From: Azospirillum sp. TSH64
GTDB taxonomy: Bacteria; Pseudomonadota; Alphaproteobacteria; Azospirillales; Azospirillaceae
Assembly: GCF_003116035.1 (NCBI RefSeq)
Contig: NZ_LGQW01000015.1
Coordinates: forward strand, 7,148,038 to 7,200,606
Direction: 5' to 3'
DNA: 52,569 nt
Both the position numbers and the translations under genes were made by a program. Under the pieces are notes generated by a model. It was not told the origin of the DNA. It saw only the letters and a list, made by a program, of their open reading frames with translations, and made no database searches. Shown in pieces: positions 44,001-51,062 of this stretch (its first letter is position 1; each line of letters opens with the position of its first letter).

Positions 44001-44348
44001 CCGCTGGTCTGGAAAGCGGGGCAACCGCTGCTCCTCAGCTTCCGCTGGGCCGCCGGTTCGCCCTATCGCCCGAAGAACGCCATGGCGAGCGAAGCGGAAG
44101 CCGCGGCCGGCGATACGCTGACGCTGGTCGAGCGCGGCCCCTGGGCATTGCTGCGGCTGTTGAAGGGGCGCGCGTCGTCCGCGAACGGCGACAGCGCCCT
44201 GCTGCGCATCGTCCTGCCGACCCAGACCATCGGCGGCGAACCGGTGCGCGATACGGTCCTGTTCATGACGGCGTCAATTGCCGCCGGGTCGCGGTCGAAC
44301 TTGCCGGTGAAGGCCTTGGACCTGCCGTCCCGTTTCCCTTCAAAGTAG
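41025..44348 (+). CDS. TssM/IcmF-like protein with degenerate nucleotide-binding motif
   Basis: A 1107-residue protein with TssM topology: an N-terminal membrane hairpin (about 3-45), a cytoplasmic domain (about 105-400), a third helix (about 412-435) and a long periplasmic part. The cytoplasmic domain follows IcmF: IPWFLAFGVGG, NGCWWFCEGAAILHAG (IcmF: CDWWFTDEAVLIDTAG), RRPLDGILLLVGADEL, ALRARLRAIRDDLGMVCPVHV and a WTSP segment. The Walker A of IcmF (GxxGxGKT) is replaced by GVGGPALLATDS, without Lys, so nucleotide binding is doubtful. The periplasmic half has a Pro/Ala-rich region (about 775-880) and a compact C-terminal domain. No other T6SS gene is in the window. Confidence 0.8.
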   Translation: MVLLILTIELVISSIGSVIGWILSFVFAYLPFLLAALPLYILYRVARSVWPTLRSRLRRARKPAKAAARTKAPARKPMPSSALHVRAEAPPPSKAAAGKPPLARTYNEGLDILARQMRGPLRRGDIPWFLAFGVGGPALLATDSTHVRWPEDGNTENGCWWFCEGAAILHAGADSADGTKLDASWPSLVAAIRKRPMRRPLDGILLLVGADELRAAAEREAPRRALAKRAEALRARLRAIRDDLGMVCPVHVAVVRAESLDGFGDLCATIPTAMLDSVLGWTSPHDWLAPFEPARVAEAFDSIQSDLALLEADALAGVTAAGAACVRLPLLPASLETLRHPLALFLDGALGGDEASEPFPLRGIALTGACATATGGRRPAFARDLLPGRAFAEPGYGRPSEAAFLQGRRHRRIAQAALAASVTVLSVAAWQGFAGVSAGSAAVAAPVADLRRALLSRDALADGPMVGPMVGRVIAATAVMERDRLVTPLLPTSLFSGVDEDKRRLASVTLRRAVLRPIRDALLPSSALADLPPVTNPRRVEDLPAFRRLAAQLDRIGGRRGALERYDRFRRNSGFDELLALAESVYDAVPRPPIAATDGFITRIAAGADLPNLDARTIAVALRAESVQLAAPLAEELYTRNPLRLRAQALADRLRDLPETPTAEDVADLGRLVDAVSEAAGWPIAAALQDPARGLPDAVKLALQKAAMADLPGRDTTDRITEALSTAATAARAAVLALDTPSAGRLLTSGEGGALSLNPAVAALPAQLVAAVAVKPADEPPPAKAAASESKPAAPAPAAAVVEQRPALPAPVAAPVPAPEPVAAPPKQVAVASPPPAPYEASPPARLPPLPPLPSLPILPAEPATPAAPAPEAAVAKLDAVFSQSLAGRFPFVRPDLARGAPDADPKDVRRFYEQLDENRAAVMRTATPEVAAFLEKMEAVRPLFDAVSRSAPVSVRFSYGTNRAQELGAEHIIDWSVRSGTSAVGASAGSDPLVWKAGQPLLLSFRWAAGSPYRPKNAMASEAEAAAGDTLTLVERGPWALLRLLKGRASSANGDSALLRIVLPTQTIGGEPVRDTVLFMTASIAAGSRSNLPVKALDLPSRFPSK

Positions 44349-44738
44349 AGCGAGGCGCCAATCACAGGAAAGGCTAATGATATCTTTGGTCACATATCGC
44401 GACAAGCCGATCCATGTCCCTCCAAAAATCTTAATAACCCCAACAGTGACTTAACATGTTTTTAATCAATAAAACTGTATCAACAAACTATCCTATATAG
44501 ACCAACTGGCAGGTATTTCCTGCCAAGCTTACGATCTAATCATCATTAACTAATTTTATGGCTGCCGCGAGCAGCCAACGCCTTTCGTTTGTCAATCGCC
44601 GTGACTGCAATTGACGATCGGCCACCAGCTTCCACCGGAAGGCTCGGCCGGGCGGTGTCAACTGGACGGAAACGTGTGGTTGATGCCGTGACTTCCACCA
44701 CAGATCAACTCTTCCCGACCCGAGAAAGGCTTCGGATC
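44349..44738. promoter_or_regulatory. AT-rich 390-bp gap with two hairpins
   Basis: The only markedly AT-rich stretch of this size in region 3. Two perfect 7-bp inverted repeats with 5-base loops lie at 44507-44525 (TGGCAGG/CCTGCCA) and 44559-44577 (TGGCTGC/GCAGCCA). Neither has a following T-run, so they are more likely operators or leader structures than terminators. The stretch probably holds the promoter for the second half of the locus. A TTG-initiated frame from 44589 continues into the next gene, but its codons have unusually AT-rich third positions, so I treat 44589-44738 as non-coding. Confidence 0.5.
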
Positions 44739-45242
44739 ATGGTAGACCGTAAGAAGCGCGCCCAGGACCTGATCAAGTATCACAGCTACGCCTCGGGCGC
44801 CTTCGGGCTGATCCCCGTTCCGGGCGCCGACGTCGCCGCCGTCAGCGCGGCGCAGCTGAACCTCGTCCACAAGCTTGCCAAGCTCTATGGAGTCGAGTTT
44901 GCGCAGGAGCGGACCCGCGCCATCGTCGGCGCCCTGCTGGGCGGCGTCATGCCGGGGGCTCTCAGCTCCAGCGTCCTGGGCTCCGCCGTCAAGGCCGTCC
45001 CCTTCATCGGCACCGCGCTCGGCGTGGCGGTGATGCCGGCGCTGTCGCTGGCGGCAACCCGGGCCCTGGGCCAGGTGTTCGCCCAGCATTTCGAGACCGG
45101 CGGCACGCTGCTGGATTTCGACATCGATGCGATGCGCGAGTATTTCCGCAAGGAGTTCGAGGCCGCCAAGGGTGAGGCTGCCGCCGACGCTCCGGCCGCC
45201 GCACCGCAAATGGACGAGCAGCCGGTCCAGAAGGCCGGCTGA
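44739..45242 (+). CDS. DUF697 (YcjF-like) membrane-associated protein
   Basis: A 167-residue protein from the ATG at 44739 (gaaagg upstream). It has the DUF697 core: YHSYASGAFGLIPVPGADVAAVSAAQLNLVHKLAKLYG, then TRAIVGALLGGVMPGAL and a hydrophobic stretch VPFIGTALGVAVMPALSLAATRALG, and an acidic Ala-rich tail. The family often pairs with or is fused to GTPase domains. Here its potential partner is the TssM-like protein, whose cytoplasmic domain is of GTPase descent (inference). A TTG start at 44589 would add 50 residues without family similarity. Confidence 0.8.
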   Translation: MVDRKKRAQDLIKYHSYASGAFGLIPVPGADVAAVSAAQLNLVHKLAKLYGVEFAQERTRAIVGALLGGVMPGALSSSVLGSAVKAVPFIGTALGVAVMPALSLAATRALGQVFAQHFETGGTLLDFDIDAMREYFRKEFEAAKGEAAADAPAAAPQMDEQPVQKAG

Positions 45243-45276
45243 CGCCTGAACGCCGGGCAAAGAAGGAAGCATCGCC

Positions 45277-45447
45277 GTGTTCGAGCTGATCTATATCGGT
45301 CTCTGCCTGCTGGTCGGGTTTCTGGGGATCGGCCGCCGCGGCGGCTTCCTGCTTTACGCCTTCCTGGCGGTGGTTCTGACGCCGCCCGGCGCCCTCCTCG
45401 TCATGATCCTGCTCACCGGCCGCCGCAAGAAGATGGCCAAGGCGTGA
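45277..45447 (+). CDS. 56-residue protein with two membrane helices
   Basis: A GTG-initiated small gene with a strong ribosome-binding site (aagaaggaag) 7 bases upstream. The product starts VFELIYIGLCLLVGFLGIG, a helix, then an Arg-rich turn (RRGG), a second helix (FLLYAFLAVVLTPPGALLVM) and a basic end (GRRKKMAKA). Its stop overlaps the next gene start (GTGA), and codon usage matches the neighbours. No homologue comes to mind. It could be a small subunit or regulator of the nearby membrane complexes. Confidence 0.75.
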   Translation: MFELIYIGLCLLVGFLGIGRRGGFLLYAFLAVVLTPPGALLVMILLTGRRKKMAKA

Positions 45448-46214
45448 CCGCAGCCATGACCATGCTCCCTCCCGTCGCGCCTCGGCGATTGCCGGCCCTG
45501 CTGCTGGCCCTGCTGGCGCTGCTCGTGCTGTGCTCTCCGGCCCGTGCCGAATATTGGACCGTCGCGTCGGAGGACCATTTCCCGCCCTACAATTACTCCT
45601 TCAACGGCAACCGTACCGGCATCGACACCGAGATCGTCAACGCGCTGCTGAAGGAACTCAACGTCACCCCGGTCCATCGCCCGCTGTCCTGGACGGAGGT
45701 GGTCCAGTCGATGGACGAGAACAGCGCGGACATCGGCTTCCAGTTCATCGCATCGCCGACCCGCTTCGCGCAGTACAACATGATCGGACCGTTCCGCACC
45801 GGAACGACCGTGTTCATGGTGCGCAAGGACTCCAACATCACCTTCGACCGGCTGGAGGATCTGACCTCCTACCGCATCGGCGTGGTCGACGGCTTTTCCT
45901 ATGCCGCCGACTTCGATGCGGCGACATATCTGGAGAAGGTGGCGTCGAGCAGCAACGTGGTGAATTTCCGCCGCCTGATCCTCGGCCGGGTGGACGTGAT
46001 CGTCGGCGACCTGCATGTGCTGAACTACATGGCCAAGCAGGACGGCCGGCTGAAGGACGTGCGCGTGCTGCCCAAGCCGGTCGGGCTGATCCCCCGCTAC
46101 ATCGCCCTGCCCAAGGCGCGCAAGGAAAAGGCGGAACGGCTGCAAGCCGCCTTCGTCAAGCTGCGCGACAACGGAACCATCGCCCGCATCCTCGACGGCT
46201 GGCTGGCGGAGTGA
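45444..46214 (+). CDS. Amino-acid-type periplasmic binding protein (SBP family 3)
   Basis: A 256-residue binding protein with a signal peptide (LPALLLALLALLVLC..., cleavage near ARA-EY) and the family 3 pattern: DHFPPYNYSFNGNRTGIDTEIVNALLKELN, SADIGFQFIASPTRFAQYN, LTSYRIGVVDGFSY and GRVDVIVGDLHVLNYM. Starts at GTG 45444 overlapping the small membrane protein, or ATG 45456. No amino-acid importer permease is adjacent; the next genes are exporters, so it may act as a ligand sensor for the complex rather than in uptake. Confidence 0.88.
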   Translation: MTAAMTMLPPVAPRRLPALLLALLALLVLCSPARAEYWTVASEDHFPPYNYSFNGNRTGIDTEIVNALLKELNVTPVHRPLSWTEVVQSMDENSADIGFQFIASPTRFAQYNMIGPFRTGTTVFMVRKDSNITFDRLEDLTSYRIGVVDGFSYAADFDAATYLEKVASSSNVVNFRRLILGRVDVIVGDLHVLNYMAKQDGRLKDVRVLPKPVGLIPRYIALPKARKEKAERLQAAFVKLRDNGTIARILDGWLAE

Positions 46215-46221
46215 CCGGACG

Positions 46222-48003
46222 ATGGCCAAGCGCACTTCCTCTTCCAACCGGCCCCCTCCCAGCCGGCCGCCGTCCTCGCTGCTGCCGCTGATCGGCCTTG
46301 CCGACCGCAGCATCCTGACCCGGCTGGTCGTCACCGGCTGCGTCGCCGCCACCGCCAATCTCATCAGCCTGATGAGCCTCAGCGCGGAGCTGAGCGGCTG
46401 GATGCGCGGCGAGGTGCTGGACACCCCCTTCCTGATCTTCTGCCTGTCGCTGCTGGTCTCCTACGCGTTTGCCAAGCGCTTCGTCGCGCTGACGCTGACG
46501 ACCGCCTTCAGCGCGCTGGCCGAGGTGCGGCGGCGCTTCCTCCGCCATGTCACGCTGGGCGGCCACGCCGACATCCTGGATTTGCAGGCCAAGCGGTCCT
46601 TCGATCTCGGCAACCACCATCTGGAGCGCATCGCAGCATTGCTGCCCAACCTGTCCATCGCCGCCAACATGATGCTGGTGGCGGCGGTCGCCTACCTCTA
46701 CCTGTGGACCCTCTCCACCGTCGGCGCCACGCTGCTGCTGGTGGCCGCACTGCTGGTCGGCGGCTGGTACGTGCGCGAGGCGCAGCGGACCCGCTCGCTG
46801 CTTGGCGACGCCAAGGAGTCCGAGCTCCGGATGCTCCAGGGCTTCTCCGAGCTGGTCGGCGGCAATGCCGAGGTCAAGCTTGGCAAGGCGCGCCGCGACG
46901 AGCTGTCCCAGGCGGTGGAGGCCGACGTTGCCCGCTGGGAGGAGCTGAAGCGCCGCCACGGCCGCAATCTGGGCGAGCTGTTCTCCTGGATCGCGACGAT
47001 CATCATCGGCTTCTCGGCGGTCTTCGTCTTCATCTTCCCGCGCATGGGCGCGATGTCGGTGTCCGAGCTGCCGCTGGTCACCTCGGTCATCCTGTTCCTG
47101 GCTCGCCCGTTGTCGAAGTTCCTCAACGCCGTTCCCGACTATGTCGCGGCGGAGGATGCGGCGGCGCAGCTGACGGCCCTGCTCGGCACCATGCCGGCCC
47201 TGGAATACGAGCCGTCGCGCACCGCCCGCGCCCCGCGCCGCTTCTCCAGCATCGAGCTGCGCGGCGTCAGCTTCGCCTATCGTGCCGGGCTGCGGCCGGA
47301 ACCCTTCGTGATCGGTCCCATCGACCTGACCATCCCGGCGGGCAGCGTGGTCGGCATCGTCGGCTCCAACGGGTCGGGCAAGTCCACCCTGCTGCGCGTC
47401 ATCCCGCTGCTGTTCCGCCCCGACGAGGGTCAGGTGCTGCTCGACGGGCAGCCGGTGGAGACCGACCGGCTGGAGGCCTACCGCGACCTGTTCTGCGCCG
47501 TGTTCCAGGACCATCACCTGTTCACCCGGCTGCCGCAGGGGCCCGGCTTCGATGCCGAGCTGTTCCGCGAGATGCTGGCCTATCTGAAGATCGACCATCT
47601 GGTTCCGGACACCGGCAACGGGCTGCTGAACCGCGACCTGTCGAAGGGGCAGCGCCGCCGCGTCGCCCTGGCGGTCGCGGTGGCGGAGGGCCGGCCGGTC
47701 GTCATCCTCGACGAATGGACATCCGACCAGGATGCCGAATTCCGCACCCGCTTCACCAACGAGATCATCGGCAAGCTGCGGGCCCTCGGCCGCACCGTGA
47801 TCTTCGTGTCGCACGACGGCGACGTCTCGTCGGTCTGCGACGTCGTCATCCGGATGACCAATGGCCGGATGACCGGCGGCCAGACGACGAACACCGAAAC
47901 AATCGAGGGGTCAACGGACATGCCGGCCGCGACGGCCGCGTCCCGACCCGACATGGGGTCCGCTTCGGACCCCGCCATGGCTTGCTTGCAGGAGACCGCG
48001 TGA
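46222..48003 (+). CDS. SyrD/PvdE-type (cyclic peptide) ABC exporter, first copy
   Basis: A 593-residue exporter half with six helices then an ATPase domain. Walker A GSNGSGKST, FCAVFQDHHLF, signature LSKGQRRR and Walker B VVILDEWTSDQDAEFR are the pattern of the cyclic-peptide exporter family (PvdE, SyrD), whose Walker B continues DEWxxDQ. Switch His in VSHDGD. A Thr/Ala-rich tail of about 45 residues follows. No peptide synthetase is in the window, so the cargo is unknown. It may pair with the second copy at 49,314. Confidence 0.9.
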   Translation: MAKRTSSSNRPPPSRPPSSLLPLIGLADRSILTRLVVTGCVAATANLISLMSLSAELSGWMRGEVLDTPFLIFCLSLLVSYAFAKRFVALTLTTAFSALAEVRRRFLRHVTLGGHADILDLQAKRSFDLGNHHLERIAALLPNLSIAANMMLVAAVAYLYLWTLSTVGATLLLVAALLVGGWYVREAQRTRSLLGDAKESELRMLQGFSELVGGNAEVKLGKARRDELSQAVEADVARWEELKRRHGRNLGELFSWIATIIIGFSAVFVFIFPRMGAMSVSELPLVTSVILFLARPLSKFLNAVPDYVAAEDAAAQLTALLGTMPALEYEPSRTARAPRRFSSIELRGVSFAYRAGLRPEPFVIGPIDLTIPAGSVVGIVGSNGSGKSTLLRVIPLLFRPDEGQVLLDGQPVETDRLEAYRDLFCAVFQDHHLFTRLPQGPGFDAELFREMLAYLKIDHLVPDTGNGLLNRDLSKGQRRRVALAVAVAEGRPVVILDEWTSDQDAEFRTRFTNEIIGKLRALGRTVIFVSHDGDVSSVCDVVIRMTNGRMTGGQTTNTETIEGSTDMPAATAASRPDMGSASDPAMACLQETA

Positions 48004-48004
48004 T

Positions 48005-49306
48005 ATGGCTGACCAGGCCTTCACCATCGACGATGCCGATGCGCTGCCGAAGCCGAAGTCGCGCCTGCGTGCGCTGCTGGCCCACTGGTACGACGAACAC
48101 CGCCGCTCCCTGCTGTGCACGCTGCTGGTCGGCATCCTGATCTTCCTCTATTTCGCTCCGTCCATCGTCGTCTTCATCCCCGCCGGCCATGGCGGCGTGC
48201 TGTGGAAGCGGTTCCACGAAGGCACCCAGATGGGTCCGGCGCTCGCCGAAGGCGTGCATGTCATCTTCCCCTGGGACAAGATCGAGGTCTACGACCTGCG
48301 CCTGCAGGAGGACACCCGCTCCTATTCGGCCATCGCCAACGACGGCCTGAACGTCAGCATCGAGATCACGGTCCGCTACCGCCCCTATGCGGAAATGCTG
48401 GCCGCCCTGCACAAGAACGTCGGCCCGCGGTATCTGGAAGTCCTGCTGGTGCCGGAGGTCGGGTCCGTCTCGCGCGAGATCGTGTCGCGCTTCAAGGCGG
48501 ACGAACTCTATGCCCACCGCCGCCTGCGGGTGCAGACGGAGACCTACGAGCAGGTCGCCGACCGCGTGATGTACGCCCAGCTGATCGGCGCCGAGAATGT
48601 GCCGAAGCCGGACGGGCGGACCAAGACCGGTTATCTGCTGATCCAGGACATCCTGATCCGCAACGTCGCCCTGCCCGAAGCGATCATGGCGTCGATCGAA
48701 CGCAAGATTCAGCAGGATCAGGCGGCGCAGGAATACCAGTTCCGCCTCCAGCGCGAGCTGTTCGAGAGCCAGCGCAAGCAGCTGGAAGGTCAGGGCATCC
48801 GCGCCTTCCAGGAAACCGTGCAGGCCAACCTGACCGAGAATTACCTGCGCTGGCGCGGCATCGAGGCGACGCTGGAGCTGGCCCATTCGCCCAACGCGAA
48901 GATCGTCGTGATCGGCAACGCCGCCAGCGGCGGGCTCCCGCTGATCCTCGACGCCGCCTCCAACCAGAACCCCCTGCCGGCACCGGGCGCAACCGCCGCC
49001 GCGCCGGGCGCGCCGCCGGCATCGCCGAACGCCAAGCTGACCTCGGTGCCCACCAGCACCGCCGTGCCGCCGGTCTCGCAGCTGCCGTCGCTGAGCGGAG
49101 AGGGAACGCCGGGCCAGACCCCCATCGGTCAGATGCCCAGCCTGAACACCGGCGGCGAGTCCGCGCCGGCAACCGCGCATCCGGCGGCCCCTGCCCCCGC
49201 CGCCAAGCCGGAACCGGCGAAGGACGGCTCCAAGACCGCGGCCTCGGCGCCGATCCTGTCGAAGGTGTCGCCGTCCAAGCTCCTCGACATGATCCAGTCG
49301 AAGTGA
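48005..49306 (+). CDS. SPFH/prohibitin-like membrane protein
   Basis: A 433-residue protein. A cytosolic N-terminus and one helix (about 37-58, LLCTLLVGILIFLYFAPSIVVF) precede the SPFH domain: IPAGHGGVLWKRFHEGT, EGVHVIFPWDKIEVYDLRLQE and DGLNVSIEITVRYRP. A coiled-coil region follows (about 235-290, KIQQDQAAQEYQFRLQREL), and the last 110 residues are a Pro/Ala/Ser-rich tail. SPFH proteins form large membrane rings or microdomains that organise other membrane proteins. It lies between two exporter halves, one base after the first and 7 before the second. Confidence 0.9.
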   Translation: MADQAFTIDDADALPKPKSRLRALLAHWYDEHRRSLLCTLLVGILIFLYFAPSIVVFIPAGHGGVLWKRFHEGTQMGPALAEGVHVIFPWDKIEVYDLRLQEDTRSYSAIANDGLNVSIEITVRYRPYAEMLAALHKNVGPRYLEVLLVPEVGSVSREIVSRFKADELYAHRRLRVQTETYEQVADRVMYAQLIGAENVPKPDGRTKTGYLLIQDILIRNVALPEAIMASIERKIQQDQAAQEYQFRLQRELFESQRKQLEGQGIRAFQETVQANLTENYLRWRGIEATLELAHSPNAKIVVIGNAASGGLPLILDAASNQNPLPAPGATAAAPGAPPASPNAKLTSVPTSTAVPPVSQLPSLSGEGTPGQTPIGQMPSLNTGGESAPATAHPAAPAPAAKPEPAKDGSKTAASAPILSKVSPSKLLDMIQSK

Positions 49307-49313
49307 GGCGGCG

Positions 49314-50987
49314 ATGGATCTCTGGCGCATTCTGAGACGCGAGGCGCTGCGCAACATGCAGCCGCTGCTTCTGCTGGCGGTGCTGGCGGCGGCGCTCAAC
49401 CTCGCCCTGCTGACCTCGCTGAACGACGCGCTGCTGGCGCTGGACGATCCGGAGGGCCTGCAACGTCTGCTGATCGTCTTCCTGCTGTCGGCCTTCCTGT
49501 GGCGGATCGCCCAGGGCTGGATGATGAACGCGGCGTCCAAGCGCATGCAGGCAGCACTCGCCACCCTGCGCGTCGACTTGCTGCGCCGGGCCGTGGCCGC
49601 CGACCTGCCGGACGCGATGGCGGTCGGCTCCTCCCGCCTCGCCCAGGTGGCGGGTGGGGAGTTGCAGATGCTGGCCCAGGCGGTTCCGACACTGGTCATC
49701 AGCTTCCAGTCGGTCGCCGCCATCCTGCTGTGCCTGCTGTATCTCTCCACCCTGTCGGGTGCGGCGGTGCTGATCGTGCTCTGCTTCCTGGTGGTCGGCG
49801 GCATCCTGATCGGACGTTCCGTCATCCGGCTGGAACTGATGTCGGAGACGATCCACGAGGCCGAAGGCGCCCTGTCGGAGCGGTCCGACCACATCCTGCA
49901 GACCTTGCGCGAATGCAAGCTGAACCGCCGCCGCGCCGCCAACGCGCTGGCCGACGCGACCTCCTGCGCCGAAGCCCTGCGCAAGGAACGCCACCGCTTC
50001 GGCGCGGAGTACAGCCACTATTTCACCATCAGCGAGCTGACCTATTACGCCGCACTGGCCGGGATCATCTTCCTGCTGCCGGCGGTCACAAACACCGACA
50101 TCGCCACGGTCATCCTGGCCGGCCATGCCGCCGCCTTCATCGCCTATCCGGTCATCACCATCGTCGCCTCCTACCCCTCCTACATCAGTGCCGAGACCGC
50201 CGCCCGATCCTATCTGGCGGTGGAGGCGGAACTGAAGGCGGCGCCTCAGGCGATCGCTCCGGGCCGCGGCAGCGGCATGGAGGATCCCTTCTCCACCATC
50301 GCGCTGGAGGGCGCAACCTTCCGCCATGCCGGGAGGGACGGCACGGGCTCCTTCACCGTCGGCCCGGTTGACATGACGGTCGAGCGCGGCAGCGTCGTCT
50401 TCATCACCGGCCACAACGGTGCCGGCAAGAGCACGCTGATCCACATGCTGCTGGGCCTCTATCCGATCCAGCGCGGCAGCCTGTCGGTCGACGGCGTGAC
50501 GGTCGGGCCGGACGGCCTTGCCGCCCACCGCGACCGCTTCGCGGTGGTCTTCTCCGACAGCCATGTGACCCGCCAGCTCTATGGTGCAACGACGCTCGAC
50601 GACGGCTTCGCCGAAGAGCTTCTCGACCTGCTGGAGATGTCCGACAAGGTCGCCATCGACGGCCGCGCCTTCACCACCGTCGATCTGTCGCAGGGCCAGA
50701 AGAAGCGGCTCGCCCTGATCGCCGCCCTGCTGGAGCGCAAGCCGGTGCTGGTGCTGGACGAATGGGCGGCCGACCAGTCGCCCTATTTCCGGCGCAAGTT
50801 CTACCGCGAGATCATTCCCTGGATGAAGGCGCGCGGCATCACCGTGGTCGCGGTGACCCACGACGACGCCTATTTCGACGCGGCCGACGTGCAGTTGCAG
50901 GTCGACCGCGGCGGCATCCGCCAGCTCATCGCCACGGTTCCCGCGGGCGGCATTCCCGCCCCCGACCTTCTTCCCGTCTCTTCCTGA
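49314..50987 (+). CDS. SyrD/PvdE-type (cyclic peptide) ABC exporter, second copy
   Basis: A 557-residue exporter half of the same group as the copy at 46,222 but clearly diverged. Six helices precede an ATPase domain with Walker A GHNGAGKST, VVFSDSHVT at the Q-loop region (Gln replaced), signature LSQGQKKRL, Walker B VLVLDEWAADQSPYFRR and switch VTHDDAYF. Both copies keep intact Walker motifs. The gene pair around an SPFH gene suggests a heterodimer in an SPFH platform (inference). Confidence 0.9.
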   Translation: MDLWRILRREALRNMQPLLLLAVLAAALNLALLTSLNDALLALDDPEGLQRLLIVFLLSAFLWRIAQGWMMNAASKRMQAALATLRVDLLRRAVAADLPDAMAVGSSRLAQVAGGELQMLAQAVPTLVISFQSVAAILLCLLYLSTLSGAAVLIVLCFLVVGGILIGRSVIRLELMSETIHEAEGALSERSDHILQTLRECKLNRRRAANALADATSCAEALRKERHRFGAEYSHYFTISELTYYAALAGIIFLLPAVTNTDIATVILAGHAAAFIAYPVITIVASYPSYISAETAARSYLAVEAELKAAPQAIAPGRGSGMEDPFSTIALEGATFRHAGRDGTGSFTVGPVDMTVERGSVVFITGHNGAGKSTLIHMLLGLYPIQRGSLSVDGVTVGPDGLAAHRDRFAVVFSDSHVTRQLYGATTLDDGFAEELLDLLEMSDKVAIDGRAFTTVDLSQGQKKRLALIAALLERKPVLVLDEWAADQSPYFRRKFYREIIPWMKARGITVVAVTHDDAYFDAADVQLQVDRGGIRQLIATVPAGGIPAPDLLPVSS

Positions 50988-50993
50988 GACAGG

Positions 50994-51040
50994 TCCATCC
51001 CTTTCCCCCTCCCTATCCCCCTCCCCTGCCCCCATCACCC
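50994..51040 (-). other. Pyrimidine-rich spacer; G-quadruplex candidate on minus strand
   Basis: Between the second exporter and the SDR gene the plus strand is a C/T tract. Read on the minus strand it gives seven runs of three or more G separated by 1-7 bases, which meets the usual quadruplex rule. As the plus strand is the sense strand, any quadruplex would form in the DNA template, not in the message. Confidence 0.5.
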
Positions 51041-51062
51041 AGACGCGAGACAGAGGCACACC

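Noticed and set aside
39381..44348. Calling the region a type VI secretion system
   Set aside because: Only the envelope-complex-like genes are present; sheath, tube, baseplate, ATPase and effectors are missing from the window.
44589..44738. N-terminal extension of the DUF697 gene from TTG 44589
   Set aside because: Third codon positions are AT-rich unlike all neighbours, no ribosome-binding site precedes it, and the added residues have no family similarity.
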